This document shows, piece after piece, positions 1-9,994 of a DNA stretch of 64,000 nt (positions within the stretch are counted from its first letter, which is position 1; every line of letters begins with the position of its first letter). The stretch covers positions 3,100,501 through 3,164,500 of the forward strand of contig NZ_CP156084.1 in assembly GCF_040687965.1 (NCBI RefSeq), given 5' to 3'. Position numbers and translations under genes: made by a program. The stretch is from Methylocystis echinoides (GTDB taxonomy: Bacteria; Pseudomonadota; Alphaproteobacteria; Rhizobiales; Beijerinckiaceae). The notes under the pieces were generated by a model. That model made no database searches. It saw only the letters and a program-made list of their open reading frames with translations, and was not told the DNA's origin.

Positions 1-1
1 G

Positions 2-2371
2 CTCTCGACATGGGGGCTCGGTGCGTCGCCGCCGCAGGGCGCGGGCGTTCAGGCCACGGCGGATTCACTTGCGGAACTGCTGCGCCTTGGCGATCCGAAT
101 CTGCGCGACCGCAAGCCCTGGGTTCCGCATCGGCCGGAGCGGCCGGAAAAATCCGAGGGCGGCGTCAGATTCGAGCTTGTCTCCGACTATACGCCCAAGG
201 GCGACCAGCCGGCGGCGATCGACGAGTTGGTGAAGGGGGTCGCGGCGCAGGAGCGCGATCAGGTGCTGCTCGGCGTCACCGGCTCGGGCAAGACCTTCAC
301 AATGGCGAGCGTGATCGCCCATACCCAGCGTCCGGCGCTGATCCTCGCCCCCAACAAGACCCTGGCGGCGCAGCTCTATGGGGAATTCAAAAGCTTCTTC
401 CCGAATAACGCGGTCGAATATTTTGTCTCTTACTATGACTACTATCAGCCCGAGGCCTATGTGCCGCGGTCGGACACCTATATCGAGAAAGAATCCTCGG
501 TAAACGAGCAGATCGACCGCATGCGCCACGCCGCGACGCGCGCGCTCCTGGAACGCGACGACGTCATCATCGTCGCTTCGGTCTCCTGCATCTACGGCAT
601 CGGCTCGGTCGAGACCTATACGGCCATGACCTTTTCGGTGCAGCTCGGCGAGAAGCTCGAACAGCGACAGCTCGTCACCGATCTCGTCGCCTTGCATTAC
701 AAGCGGGTCAGCGCCGATTTTACGCGCGGAACGTTCCGGGTGCGCGGGGATACGGTGGACGTGTTTCCGGCTCACTATGAAGATCGCGCCTGGCGAATCT
801 CCTTCTTCGGCGACGAGGTGGAGTCGATTTCCGAATTCGATCCGCTCACCGGGAGGAAGACGGTCGACCTCGAATTCGTGAAGATCTACGCCAATTCGCA
901 CTATGTCACCCCGCGCCCGACGCTCCTGCAATCGATCAAGGCGATCAAGGAAGAGTTGAAGCAGAGATTGGACGAACTCCACCGCGCGGGCCGCCTGTTG
1001 GAGGCGCAGCGACTCGAACAGCGCACGCGTTTCGATCTGGAAATGATGGAGGCGACGGGCGCTTGCGCCGGTATTGAGAATTACTCGCGCTATCTAACCG
1101 GCCGCAAGCCGGGCGAGCCGCCGCCCACGCTGTTCGAATATCTTCCCGACAATGCGCTCGTCTTCGCAGATGAAAGCCATGTTTCGATCCCGCAGATCGG
1201 CGGCATGTATCGCGGCGACTTCCGCCGCAAGGCGACGCTCGCCGAATACGGCTTCCGTCTGCCGTCCTGCATGGATAACCGCCCGCTGCGTTTCGAGGAA
1301 TGGGACGCCATGCGGCCCCAGACGATCAGCGTCTCCGCGACGCCGGGCAACTGGGAACTGGAGCAGACGGGCGGCGTCTTCGTCGAACAGGTCATTCGTC
1401 CGACGGGGCTCATCGATCCGCCCGTCGAAGTGCGTCCGGCGCGCTCGCAGGTCGACGATCTTCTCGATGAAGTGCGCGCCACTTCACAGATCGGCTATCG
1501 AACGCTCATCACTGTGCTGACCAAGCGCATGGCTGAGGACTTGACCGAATATCTGCACGAGAATGGCGTGCGCGTGCGCTACATGCATTCGGACATCGAC
1601 ACGCTGGAGCGCATCGAGATCATCCGCGACTTGCGGCTCGGGGCCTTCGACGCGCTCGTCGGCATCAACCTCCTGCGCGAGGGCCTCGATATTCCCGAAT
1701 GCGGCCTCGTCGCCATTCTCGACGCCGACAAGGAGGGCTTTTTGCGCTCCGAGACGTCGCTGGTGCAGACCATCGGCCGCGCCGCGCGCAATGTCGACGG
1801 GCGTGTGATCCTTTACGCCGATCACATCACCGGCTCGATGAAGCGGGCCATGGACGAGACCGAACGCCGTCGCGCCAAGCAGCAGGCGTATAATGTCGAA
1901 CACAACATCACGCCCGCGTCGATCAAGCGCGGCATCGCCGACATTCTCGGCAGCGTCGCCGAGCAGGATCATGTCACGGTCGACACGGGCTACGACATCG
2001 CGCCGGGGCATAATCTCGCGGCGACGATCGCCGATCTCGAGAAGCGCATGAAGGAGGCCGCCGCCGATCTCGCCTTCGAAGAGGCGGCGCGGCTGCGCGA
2101 TGAAATCCAGCGCCTGCAAAAGGCGGAGCTGCTGGCGGAGGCGAGCCCGGTGCTGCGAATTACCCTTTCCAGCAAGACGGGGGAGAGGCGGGCTGGGGGC
2201 GGCGGCGCAAGTCTGTCGACTCGCGCGCGTAAACCAACCGACGCAGATATGGGGCCGCACAATTTCGGCGGCGGCGAGGCCCGGCCCCTTGGCCGCGTCC
2301 CGCCGCGTCCCGTCGGCCGCTCATCCGGCGGCAGGCCCGGCACCCGCACGGTGAAGGGCAAACCGAAGTAG
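2..2371 (+). CDS. uvrB: UvrABC system protein B (5' end outside window)
   Basis: Helicase-like damage-recognition subunit of UvrABC nucleotide excision repair; it receives DNA from UvrA and recruits UvrC. The open frame is uninterrupted from the first bases, so the true start lies upstream of the window. An internal ATG at 227 would cut off the conserved N-terminal [17 protein letters not shown] stretch. Visible motifs are Walker A GVTGSGKT (near nt 270-295), the [12 protein letters not shown] beta-hairpin region, the DESH box, helicase motif VI (QTIGRAARN) and a C-terminal UVR motif ([20 protein letters not shown]) that contacts UvrC. The C-terminus ends in a Gly/Arg-rich tail. About 70 residues precede the conserved core, an extension I recall as usual in alphaproteobacteria. 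uvrA lies about 38 kb away on the same strand. Confidence 0.97.
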   Translation, partial: LSTWGLGASPPQGAGVQATADSLAELLRLGDPNLRDRKPWVPHRPERPEKSEGGVRFELVSDYTPKGDQPAAIDELVKGVAAQERDQVLLGVTGSGKTFTMASVIAHTQRPALILAPNKTLAAQLYGEFKSFFPNNAVEYFVSYYDYYQPEAYVPRSDTYIEKESSVNEQIDRMRHAATRALLERDDVIIVASVSCIYGIGSVETYTAMTFSVQLGEKLEQRQLVTDLVALHYKRVSADFTRGTFRVRGDTVDVFPAHYEDRAWRISFFGDEVESISEFDPLTGRKTVDLEFVKIYANSHYVTPRPTLLQSIKAIKEELKQRLDELHRAGRLLEAQRLEQRTRFDLEMMEATGACAGIENYSRYLTGRKPGEPPPTLFEYLPDNALVFADESHVSIPQIGGMYRGDFRRKATLAEYGFRLPSCMDNRPLRFEEWDAMRPQTISVSATPGNWELEQTGGVFVEQVIRPTGLIDPPVEVRPARSQVDDLLDEVRATSQIGYRTLITVLTKRMAEDLTEYLHENGVRVRYMHSDIDTLERIEIIRDLRLGAFDALVGINLLREGLDIPECGLVAILDADKEGFLRSETSLVQTIGRAARNVDGRVILYADHITGSMKRAMDETERRRAKQQAYNVEHNITPASIKRGIADILGSVAEQDHVTVDTGYDIAPGHNLAATIADLEKRMKEAAADLAFEEAARLRDEIQRLQKAELLAEASPVLRITLSSKTGERRAGGGGASLSTRARKPTDADMGPHNFGGGEARPLGRVPPRPVGRSSGGRPGTRTVKGKPK

Positions 2372-2443
2372 GCCGCTGCGAAGCGAAGCGCTCCATGGTC
2401 GCGATGCGCGCCCTCGTCGTTTGCGGGAGCGAGGGCGGCGCGC

Positions 2444-3298
2444 TCAGTATTTCGTCACCAGCGGCGGCGGCGGGGGCGGCGGCGGGACGAGCGTCGGGAT
2501 GACGTAGCGGAAGCCCACGCGCACGTCGTTCGAGGCGAGGTTGAAACGCTGCACCTCGCCGGGGCAAACGACGACGCCCATGCAGACGATCCTGTTGGTG
2601 TTGAAATTACCCATGTCGAGGTAGCGGTAGGCGACTTCGAGCTTCAGATTGGGCGTGACGTTGAAGGCGAGGCCCGCGCCGACTTGCCAGGCGAAATTGG
2701 TCTGCGTTCGATTGCTCGCATAGCCGAAGCCGCCTGCCGGCTGGGCGGAAATGTCGTAGAAGTTTTCGAGGAAGTTGCTCGCGAAGCCAATGCCGCCGCC
2801 GATGAACGGCGTGATGCCGTACCAGGTGCCGAGATCGAAATAAGCGTTGCCAAGGAAGACGGCGGCGCTCTGCTGGGCGTGATAGAGATCGTGGCAGCGG
2901 GCGTTGACGCCGCAGGGGGAGGCGCCCCACGCGCTCCAGATGTCGCTGTAACTCTGGATGGCGCTGTATTGCGCGGCCGTGCGGTATTCGCCCGTGACGT
3001 CGAAGCGGAACCAGCTGTTGAATTGATACCCGACGCCAGCGCCCGCGAAAGCCGCGTCGCCGATCGAATAGGCGTTGAACATCGGCGCGGGCACATGGAC
3101 CGTCGGGTTGAGGAAGGTCGAGGAGACGCCGCTGATCTGATTGGCGCCGACGCCGACGTCGCCGCGCAGATACCAGCCGCTGAAATCCGGAGGCGGCGGT
3201 GGGGGCGGTGGGGGCGGCGGCAGAAGATCGGCCGCCTGCGCGCTGGCGCCGAGGCCAGCGACGACTGCGGCCGCTATGAGAAGGGCGGTTCGGCCCAT
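2444..3298 (-). CDS. Outer-membrane beta-barrel protein with poly-proline stretches
   Basis: 284 residues. A signal peptide (about 1-22, ending AQA) is followed by an unbroken run of 11 prolines (27-37). A barrel of alternating glycine/aromatic strands of the Omp25/LomR-like porin-family type comes next (for example GWYLRGDVGVG, VGYQFNSWFRFDVTGEYR, LEVAYRYLDMGN). The end is unusual: a second run of eight prolines precedes the terminal LVTKY. The ATG at 3298 has a plausible upstream purine stretch. It is convergent with uvrB and divergent from the 3545 gene. The general class is clear; the specific role (structural barrel or pore) is unknown. It is related in plan, not closely in sequence, to the two barrels at 25.5-27.7 kb. 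Confidence 0.85.
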   Translation of the reverse strand: MGRTALLIAAAVVAGLGASAQAADLLPPPPPPPPPPPDFSGWYLRGDVGVGANQISGVSSTFLNPTVHVPAPMFNAYSIGDAAFAGAGVGYQFNSWFRFDVTGEYRTAAQYSAIQSYSDIWSAWGASPCGVNARCHDLYHAQQSAAVFLGNAYFDLGTWYGITPFIGGGIGFASNFLENFYDISAQPAGGFGYASNRTQTNFAWQVGAGLAFNVTPNLKLEVAYRYLDMGNFNTNRIVCMGVVVCPGEVQRFNLASNDVRVGFRYVIPTLVPPPPPPPPLVTKY

Positions 3299-3544
3299 GG
3301 TCAGTTCCCCTTTGCAAAACGGGCCGCGGTGCGGTCCCAGCTTATGGCCAAGCTAAAGATTGGCGGGGAAGGCTTAAGGCTGAGTTAACCTTACCGATTG
3401 AAGGACAAGCGTTTACCAAGTTTTTTTCGCCGGAGCTGACCAGGCCGTCTTCCGCCCGTGGCGTCTCTGCTTCTGCGCGCTTGCTGCAGCAGTCAAGTTC
3501 AAGAATAATCGTCGACGGAGCGTTTCAAAGCCGAGAAGACGCCA

Positions 3545-5836
3545 ATGGCAAACTCAAGCGCCTATTTCTCCGCGATCCCCGTCCGGGTGATCGACGCAAG
3601 CTATGCGCCGCAATTCATGTTCAATCCCGAGACCGCCGACCTCAACGGCGACGGCCATCAGGATCTGCTCGTCCTTGGCGCCTCTTACCCGGTCGCGGGC
3701 GCGACGTCCCCAACGCCTCAGCCCGCGGCCGTATTTTTCGGCGATGGAAACGGCGGCTTTACACGCGTCGCGGAGAGGGTCTTTCCGGCGAGTTCGCTCC
3801 TTACCGTTCACCCGCGGAAGGTCCTTTTCGCGGATTTCAACGGCGACGGTCGTTTGGATGTCTTCGTTTCAAGCCACGGATGGGACGCCTCGCCCTTTCC
3901 GGGAGAACAAAACCGCCTGGTTCTGTCGCAGCCGAACGGGACATGGGTCGACGCGACGCCGTCGCTTCCCCAATTGAGCGACTTTTCCCATTCTTCGGCG
4001 GCCGGGGACATCAATCGCGACGGGCGCGCCGACATTTTCGTCGGAAATGGCTACGCCGGGCAAAATCACATTCTGCCTTATGTGCTGCTGAATAAGGGGC
4101 TGGGCCAGTTCTCCTTGACGAGGAGCGACATCCCGACCTCGCCGGGAAACGTTCTCGACTTCGATACTTTCCATATGTTTCCAGCAAGCACGCTGGCCGA
4201 TCTAAACAACGATGGCTATCCGGATCTGATCATTGGGGCTGACGCCAGCTCCGCCTATAATGGAAACACACAGTCCACGATCCTCTGGAACCGCGGTGGA
4301 GCCTTCAGTCAGGCGGATATTTCGCCGCTGCCGGCGACAAAGAGTTTCCCAACGCATATCGATCTCGATATCCAGCCGATCGACATCGATGCGGACGGGT
4401 TAAAAGATCTCATTATCGTCGGGACTCAGGGCCAGCCGTTTTACGACGGCTGGTTTGTGCAGTTGCTGCTGAACAAGGGCGGCAAAACCTTTGTCGACGC
4501 GACGTCGAGCCTAGTCTCGCCGACCGACGCGATGGGCGGCGTGGCCGGAAAGACCACGGGGACGCCCTGGGCGACGTGGGCGAGAGTAGGGGATTACAAC
4601 AACGATGGATTTCAGGACTTCGCCCTCGAGCTTAACGGGCGGATCACGCAGTCGACGCCGCTCATTTGGCTGAACGACGGCGCCGGGCGTTTTCATACGA
4701 TTAAAGTCGGCGATCTCGTCGCGCCGGGAGACGAATGGATGCTGGGCGGCGGGCATCTCATGCAAACCAAGAACGGCTACAGCTTCCTTACGTTGCAAGA
4801 ATATCCAGGAAGCGGCGGGCTGATCGAGACCGGTTTGCTCGCGACAAAGCCTTTGCCCGGGGCGCCGCGCGAGACCGACGACGCCTATGTCACGGCCAAA
4901 AACACCGCGCTTCATGTCAACGCGGCGCAGGGCGTGCTCGCCAACGACACGAATGGGACGGCGAACAAACTCACGGCCTCGCTGGTTTCAGGCCCGTCTC
5001 ACGGGACGGTGACCCTCGCCCCGGACGGCTCCTTCGTCTACACGCCCGAGACCGGCTTCGTGGGTTCGGACGCTTTCGCCTACACGGCGCAAGATTGGGT
5101 GGTCAGGGGGCGCGACGCGACTGTCGAGGTCGTCGTCGGGGCTCGCCCGGCGACGAGCGTGCAACAGGAAGTCCTCGGTCTCTATGCCGCGCTTTACAAT
5201 CGCGCCGCCGACTTTCCCGGTCTCTCTTACTGGATCGGCCTCGTCGGCCAGCAGCCGGACGCGGCGGGCGTCACCATCGCCAATGCGGCGCTCAAACCCG
5301 TAACGACGGCCGACGCCCAGCTGCTTGGCAAGCTCTTCGTCACGACGCAAAGCGCCTACTTCGACCAGACTTACGGCAGCCTCAGCGACAGCCAATTCAT
5401 CAACGCGCTGTATCAGAATATTGGCGGCAACGCGGGCGAGTCCGCGGGCGTCCAATACTGGTCCGGGCAACTCGCGACGCTCGAGGCGCAGGGGCTTTCT
5501 GTGCAGAACGCCCGCGCGCAGATCGTCGGCCAATTCGTGCAGGGCTTTATTGGTTACGATCTCACGAGCCAGCCGGCGTTCCTTACGACGGCGGAGTATC
5601 AGGCCGCCATTCAGCGCCAGACGATTTTTGACAACAAAATCGCCGTCTCGCAAAGTTACGCCAATGCGTCGAAGCAATATGGCGGGCATCTATTGGACGC
5701 ACAGTCCGTCGCCGACGCGGCGTACCAAGCTGCGACGCGCGCGATTGCACATGTGACGCTGGACGGCGCGACGGTGACGACGGCGATCGGCCATATCCGC
5801 TCCGCGGTGGCGGAGCACAATCTGGCGTTAATCTGA
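3545..5836 (+). CDS. FG-GAP/VCBS-repeat, Ig-like and DUF4214 surface protein
   Basis: 763 residues, no N-terminal signal peptide. The first ~400 residues carry repeated calcium-loop motifs (DLNGDGHQD, DFNGDGRLD, DINRDGRAD, DLNNDGYPD, DIDADGLKD, DYNNDGFQD) typical of FG-GAP/VCBS beta-propellers. Residues about 440-520 form a cadherin/Ig-like domain with the GVLANDTNG and DGSFVYTPETGFVGSDAFAY signatures. Residues about 535-680 match DUF4214 (LYAALYNRAADFPGLSYW, FINALYQNIGGNAGESAGVQYW). Such proteins are usually exported by type I secretion and act at the cell surface, but no transporter genes are in the window, so export is inference. It stands alone, divergent from the barrel gene at 2444. Confidence 0.85.
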   Translation: MANSSAYFSAIPVRVIDASYAPQFMFNPETADLNGDGHQDLLVLGASYPVAGATSPTPQPAAVFFGDGNGGFTRVAERVFPASSLLTVHPRKVLFADFNGDGRLDVFVSSHGWDASPFPGEQNRLVLSQPNGTWVDATPSLPQLSDFSHSSAAGDINRDGRADIFVGNGYAGQNHILPYVLLNKGLGQFSLTRSDIPTSPGNVLDFDTFHMFPASTLADLNNDGYPDLIIGADASSAYNGNTQSTILWNRGGAFSQADISPLPATKSFPTHIDLDIQPIDIDADGLKDLIIVGTQGQPFYDGWFVQLLLNKGGKTFVDATSSLVSPTDAMGGVAGKTTGTPWATWARVGDYNNDGFQDFALELNGRITQSTPLIWLNDGAGRFHTIKVGDLVAPGDEWMLGGGHLMQTKNGYSFLTLQEYPGSGGLIETGLLATKPLPGAPRETDDAYVTAKNTALHVNAAQGVLANDTNGTANKLTASLVSGPSHGTVTLAPDGSFVYTPETGFVGSDAFAYTAQDWVVRGRDATVEVVVGARPATSVQQEVLGLYAALYNRAADFPGLSYWIGLVGQQPDAAGVTIANAALKPVTTADAQLLGKLFVTTQSAYFDQTYGSLSDSQFINALYQNIGGNAGESAGVQYWSGQLATLEAQGLSVQNARAQIVGQFVQGFIGYDLTSQPAFLTTAEYQAAIQRQTIFDNKIAVSQSYANASKQYGGHLLDAQSVADAAYQAATRAIAHVTLDGATVTTAIGHIRSAVAEHNLALI

Positions 5837-5858
5837 GCGACGCGACTCGCCAGCGCGT

Positions 5859-7205
5859 TCAGGCCGCCTCCGCAGAGTCCTTCAACGCGCTGCAAACCTG
5901 CGCAACCAGCGTCTCGACCAGATCGGGGTCGTCGCCTTCGGCCATCACGCGGATCACCGGCTCTGTGCCGGAAGGACGCACGATCAGCCTTCCGCCGGCG
6001 CCGAGCCGCTCGCGGGCCGAGTCGATGGCGACGACGACTGAATCCTTTTCCAGCATCTGCTTTTGGGCGCGCACGCTTTTGAGCACCTGCGGCAGCGGCT
6101 CGAAACAGTGGCAGACCTCGCTCACCCGGCGATTTCGGCGCTTCACCTCGGCGAGCACTTGCATGGCCGTGACGAGGCCGTCGCCGGTGGTCGAATAATC
6201 CGACAGGATCACATGGCCCGATTGCTCGCCGCCGACGTTATAGCCCGCCTCGCGCATGCGCTCGATGACATAACGGTCGCCGACGGCCGTCCGCTCCAGC
6301 GTCAGTCCCAGCCCGTTCAAGTGCCGCTCGAGGCCGAGATTGGACATGATGGTCGCGACGAGGCCCGGCTTGGCGAGAAGCCCCTGGTCGCGCCAGCTCT
6401 GGGCGACCACCGCCATGACCTGATCGCCGTCGATGATGGCGCCGGTTTCGTCGACCAGGATGACGCGGTCGGCGTCGCCGTCCAGCGCAATGCCGACGTC
6501 GGCGCGTAATTCACGGACCTTGGCGCGCAGCGCCTGCGGCGAGGTGGAGCCAACGTCGCGGTTGATGTTGAAGCCGTCGGGCTCGACGCCCATGGCGATG
6601 ACCTCGGCGCCGAGCTCCCAGAGCGCTTCCGGCGCGACCTTGTAGGCGGCGCCATTGGCGCAGTCGATGACGACGCGCAGCCCCTCGAAGCTCAGATTGC
6701 GCGGCAGGGTGTGCTTGGCGAATTCGATATAGCGCGCACGCACGTCGTCGATGCGGCGCGCGCGGCCGAGTTGGGTCGCGCCTGCGAGCTTGCGCGTCAA
6801 GTCACTGTCGAGAAGCTTCTCGATTTCGGCCTCGATCTCGTCCGAGAGCTTGTGGCCGTCGGGTCCGAAGAGCTTGATGCCATTGTCTTCGAAGGAGTTG
6901 TGCGAGGCGGAGATCATCACGCCGACATCCGCCCGCATGGACCGGGTCAGCATGGCGACGGCGGGAGTGGGCATGGGGCCGAGCAGAAGCGTGTCCATGC
7001 CGACCGAGGCGAAGCCCGCGACCAGCGCATATTCGATCATATAGCCGGACAGCCGCGTGTCCTTGCCGATCACCACGCGATGGCGGCCTTCGCCGCGCTG
7101 GAACGTCAGCCCCGCCGCTTGACCAACCTTGAGAGCAAGCTCCGGCGTGATCTTTACATTCGCCAAACCGCGAATGCCGTCGGTGCCGAAATAGTGACGG
7201 GCCAT
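5859..7205 (-). CDS. glmM: Phosphoglucosamine mutase
   Basis: Converts glucosamine-6-phosphate to glucosamine-1-phosphate for UDP-GlcNAc, peptidoglycan and LPS synthesis (cytoplasm). At 448 residues it has the family's normal length. The phosphoserine loop ISASHN places the catalytic serine at residue 101; the metal site DGDADR, the sugar loop GGEQSGH and the phosphate loop [12 protein letters not shown] are all present. The ATG at 7205 begins [13 protein letters not shown], the usual N-terminus. glmM commonly lies directly after ftsH in alphaproteobacteria; here an ArsC-like gene and a repeat cluster separate the two. Confidence 0.97.
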   Translation of the reverse strand: MARHYFGTDGIRGLANVKITPELALKVGQAAGLTFQRGEGRHRVVIGKDTRLSGYMIEYALVAGFASVGMDTLLLGPMPTPAVAMLTRSMRADVGVMISASHNSFEDNGIKLFGPDGHKLSDEIEAEIEKLLDSDLTRKLAGATQLGRARRIDDVRARYIEFAKHTLPRNLSFEGLRVVIDCANGAAYKVAPEALWELGAEVIAMGVEPDGFNINRDVGSTSPQALRAKVRELRADVGIALDGDADRVILVDETGAIIDGDQVMAVVAQSWRDQGLLAKPGLVATIMSNLGLERHLNGLGLTLERTAVGDRYVIERMREAGYNVGGEQSGHVILSDYSTTGDGLVTAMQVLAEVKRRNRRVSEVCHCFEPLPQVLKSVRAQKQMLEKDSVVVAIDSARERLGAGGRLIVRPSGTEPVIRVMAEGDDPDLVETLVAQVCSALKDSAEAA

Positions 7206-7341
7206 CTGCTATCCTTCTCGAGGGTCAGCCAGACTCCCGGGCGCGACGTCATGAAAAACGTGTCCCGGCGCTGGCCGCAGTTTACATGGTCAGGCAATCA
7301 TTTCATCTGTTGGAGAGAATCCTCGTTAAAAGGGCAAAAGA

Positions 7342-7692
7342 ATGGAAGTCGTCATTTACCACAACCCGGCGTGTGGCACCTCCCGAAAGGTTCTGGCGGC
7401 GTTGCAGGAGGCGGGCCATGCGCCGCGGGTCGTTGAATATTTGAAGACCCCGCCGGACCGCAAAACGCTGCAGGCGGTGCTGAAGAAGATGGGGAAAAAT
7501 GTCCGCGACATTCTGCGCAAGCGCGGAACGCCCTATGAGGAGCTTGGCCTCGACAATCCGGCGCTGACCGACGATCAGATCTTCGACGCCATCGAGAAGC
7601 ACCCGATCCTCATCGAGCGGCCCATCGTCGTGTTTGGGGAGAAGGCGGCGCTGTGCCGGCCGGCGGAGACGGTCGAGGCCCTGATGGGGTGA
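7342..7692 (+). CDS. arsC: ArsC-family reductase (arsenate reductase-like)
   Basis: 116 residues with a thioredoxin-like fold. The N-terminal NPACGTSRK places the catalytic cysteine at residue 11, and arginines at 93 and 106 (IERPIVVFG, LCRP) match the substrate-binding arginines of glutaredoxin-coupled arsenate reductases. It would reduce arsenate to arsenite. No arsenite efflux gene, arsR or other ars gene is nearby, so a detoxification role is not supported by context; some ArsC-like proteins have other or unknown roles (Spx/YffB-like). It is transcribed against glmM and ftsH and interrupts their usual adjacency. Confidence 0.88.
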   Translation: MEVVIYHNPACGTSRKVLAALQEAGHAPRVVEYLKTPPDRKTLQAVLKKMGKNVRDILRKRGTPYEELGLDNPALTDDQIFDAIEKHPILIERPIVVFGEKAALCRPAETVEALMG

Positions 7693-7724
7693 AAGCCGCG
7701 GCGAGAGCAGCGTCGCCCCTCTTG

Positions 7725-7894
7725 CTTCGAGACGCCGCCTTCGGCGGCTCCTCAGCATGATCCCAATACGAACAGGCCTCATCCTGAGGAGCCCGCGAAG
7801 CGGGCGTCTTGGAGGGGCCTCATCCTGAGGAGCCCGCGAAGCGGGCGTCTCGAAGGCCTCATCCTGAGGAGCCCGCGAAGCGGGCGTCTCGAAG
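7725..7894. repeat. REP-like extragenic repeat cluster (four units)
   Basis: One unit (7725-7760, CTTCGAGACGCCGCC... then GGCTCCTCAGCATGA) is followed by three tandem copies in opposite orientation (7776-7813, 7817-7855, 7856-7894). Each opposite-orientation copy reads CCTCATCCTGAGGAGCCCGC followed by GAAGCGGGCGTCTCGAAG. Each unit can form an internal hairpin (GCCCGC-GAA-GCGGGC). A diverged pair of the same family lies at 59825-59953. No spacers, so this is not CRISPR. Confidence 0.85.
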
Positions 7895-7923
7895 GATCGA
7901 GGCCGCCTTGGAGATTGTTGACG

Positions 7924-7955
7924 AAAAAAAAAGCCCGGCGGAACCGCCGGGCTTT
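7924..7955 (-). terminator. Rho-independent terminator of ftsH copy 1
   Basis: Stem GCCCGGCGG/CCGCCGGGC (7933-7941 with 7944-7952). On the minus strand it is followed by a run of nine T residues. It sits just downstream of the ftsH stop codon. Confidence 0.9.
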
Positions 7956-7962
7956 GATTTCT

Positions 7963-9894
7963 TTACACCGGGTTTGGCGACAACCCGCCGACATCCGGCT
8001 CTGGCTTGTGTCCGGTGGTCGGCACCGCGGAGCCGCGCGGCGGCTGCGGGGTCGTGGCGCTGGTGTCCTCGCGCACGGGGCGCTTGCCCTGCAGCAGCCC
8101 GCGCATCTCCTCGCCGGTCAGGGTCTCGAACTCCAGCAGGCCATTGGCCAGCGTGTCGAGCTGCGCCCGCTTCTCGGTCAGGATCTGCCTGGCCTTGTCA
8201 TAGGCCTCCTGAACCAGACGCCGCACCTCCGCGTCGATCGTCTGCTGCGTCGCCTCCGAGAGGGTCTGCTGGCGGCCGAGCGAATAGCCGAGGAACTGCT
8301 CCTGCTGCGGCTCGGCGTAGGCCACGGTCCCGAGCTTGTCCGAGAAGCCAAGCTGCGTGATCATCGCCCGCGCCACCCGCGTGCACTGCTGGATGTCGGA
8401 GGCCGCCCCAGACGTCACCTTGTCGTGGCCGAAGATCAGCTCCTCCGCCACGCGGCCGCCCATGGCGATCGCCAGCATCGCGGTGAGCTGCTCATAGGTC
8501 TGCGACACCTGATCGCGCTCCGGAAGGCCCTGCACCATGCCCAGCGCGCGGCCGCGCGGGATGATCGTCGCCTTGTGGATCGGCATCGCCCCCGGCACCG
8601 TGAGCTGCACCAGCGCGTGGCCGCCCTCGTGATAGGCCGTGAGCTTCTTCTCCTCCTCGGTCATGCTGAGCGTGCGGCGTTCCGCGCCCATCATGATCTT
8701 GTCGCGGGCGTCCTCGAACTCCTGGTTCGTCACGATCCGCTTCGAGCGCCGCGCCGCCAGCAGCGCCGCCTCGTTGACGAGGTTCATCAGATCCGCGCCC
8801 GAGAAGCCCGGCGTGCCGCGCGCCACGACCTTCAAGTCCACGTCCGGCGCCAGCGGCACCTTGCGGGCGTGCACCTTCAGGATCTTCTCGCGGCCGATGA
8901 AGTCCGGGTTCGGCACCTGGATCTGGCGGTCGAAGCGGCCCGGACGCATCAGCGCCGGATCGAGCACGTCCGGACGGTTGGTCGCGGCGATGAGGATGAT
9001 GCCTTCATTCGCCTCGAAGCCATCCATCTCGACGAGCAGCTGGTTCAAGGTCTGCTCGCGCTCGTCGTTGCCGCCGCCGAGCCCGGCGCCGCGGTGACGG
9101 CCCACCGCGTCGATCTCGTCGACGAAGATGATGCAGGGCGCGTTCTTCTTGGCCTGGTCGAACATGTCGCGCACGCGGCTCGCGCCGACGCCCACGAACA
9201 TTTCCACGAAGTCCGAACCCGAAATCGAGAAGAACGGCACGCCCGCTTCGCCGGCGATGGCGCGGGCCAGCAGCGTCTTACCCGTGCCGGGCGGGCCGAC
9301 CAGCAGCACGCCGCGCGGAATCCGACCGCCCAAACGCTGGAACTTGCCAGGATCGCGCAAAAACTCCACGATCTCCTGCAAATCCTCCTTGGCCTCGTCA
9401 ACCCCCGCAACGTCCTCGAAAGTGACGCGGCCTTGGGTCTCTGTGAGGAGTTTGGCCTTGGATTTGCCGAAGCCCATGGCCCGGCCGGCCCCTCCCTGCA
9501 TCTGGCGCGACAGGAAGATCCACACGCCAAGGAAGGCGACGAGCGGCAAGGCGTTGAGCAGCAGCGTCATCAGCCAGCTCGAGCCGTCGCTGAGCGGCTT
9601 CGCGCTGATCGAGACGTTGTGGGCCTGCAGACGCGGGATGAGGTTCGCGTCATTCGGGATGTAGGTCGTAAACGGGCGATTGTCATTGAAGTGGCCCACG
9701 ACCTCATTGCCCGCGATGGTCACGTCATGAACGCGCCCCTGGTCAATCTGCGTGAGCAGCTCGCTGAACGAAATGTCCCGGATCGGCGTCCGCTGGCCCG
9801 GTTGCTGGAACAGCATGACAAGCGCCACCACCAGCAGGCCAATAATGGCCCACAGGGCGAGGTTCCTGAAGTTTGCGTTCATTGCATAATCCAT
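7963..9894 (-). CDS. ftsH: ATP-dependent zinc metalloprotease FtsH, copy 1
   Basis: Membrane-anchored AAA+ protease that degrades misassembled membrane proteins and regulatory proteins such as RpoH and LpxC. 643 residues: two N-terminal membrane segments (about 10-30 and 105-125) flank a periplasmic domain; then Walker A GPPGTGKT, Walker B IIFVDEID, the SRH ([20 protein letters not shown]) and the zinc motif HEGGH. An internal ATG at 9882 giving MNANFRN, the usual FtsH N-terminus, is an alternative start; neither has a strong Shine-Dalgarno. Downstream of tilS in the conserved cpoB-tilS-ftsH order, so this is the ancestral copy. From VTFEDVAG to the last few residues it is identical in protein to the copy at 31782. 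Confidence 0.97.
   Translation of the reverse strand: MDYAMNANFRNLALWAIIGLLVVALVMLFQQPGQRTPIRDISFSELLTQIDQGRVHDVTIAGNEVVGHFNDNRPFTTYIPNDANLIPRLQAHNVSISAKPLSDGSSWLMTLLLNALPLVAFLGVWIFLSRQMQGGAGRAMGFGKSKAKLLTETQGRVTFEDVAGVDEAKEDLQEIVEFLRDPGKFQRLGGRIPRGVLLVGPPGTGKTLLARAIAGEAGVPFFSISGSDFVEMFVGVGASRVRDMFDQAKKNAPCIIFVDEIDAVGRHRGAGLGGGNDEREQTLNQLLVEMDGFEANEGIILIAATNRPDVLDPALMRPGRFDRQIQVPNPDFIGREKILKVHARKVPLAPDVDLKVVARGTPGFSGADLMNLVNEAALLAARRSKRIVTNQEFEDARDKIMMGAERRTLSMTEEEKKLTAYHEGGHALVQLTVPGAMPIHKATIIPRGRALGMVQGLPERDQVSQTYEQLTAMLAIAMGGRVAEELIFGHDKVTSGAASDIQQCTRVARAMITQLGFSDKLGTVAYAEPQQEQFLGYSLGRQQTLSEATQQTIDAEVRRLVQEAYDKARQILTEKRAQLDTLANGLLEFETLTGEEMRGLLQGKRPVREDTSATTPQPPRGSAVPTTGHKPEPDVGGLSPNPV
7986..9420 (-). 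repeat. Inverted long repeat, copy A (within ftsH 1)
   Basis: 1,435-bp tract nearly identical, without length change, to 32247-33681 in opposite orientation. It begins at TTCGAGGACGTTGCGG and ends at GATGTCGGCG. The encoded residues are identical across it; the differences I saw on partial comparison are scattered silent ones. Outside the tract the two genes diverge clearly. Confidence 0.92.
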
Positions 9895-9994
9895 GAAGGA
9901 GCATGGCGCGCGGGACGATTCCCCCGCGACGGCTCCTGGTTGGAATTAATCTAGGCGCGCCCTGCTTCCTTGCCAAGAGAGACGAGGCTCAAGG

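Noticed and set aside
2150-2240. Possible REP-derived insertion inside the uvrB tail (region coding [13 protein letters not shown]).
   Set aside because: Resemblance to repeat units is too weak, and the uvrB C-terminal tail is naturally variable.
7776-7894. CRISPR-like direct repeats.
   Set aside because: Units are adjacent or 2-3 bp apart with no unique spacers and are internally palindromic, so they are REP-like elements.
7915-9954. Very long open frame opposite ftsH copy 1 (and its counterpart opposite copy 2).
   Set aside because: High-GC third positions keep the antisense frame open; composition is His/Arg/Leu-rich noise and it mirrors ftsH exactly.
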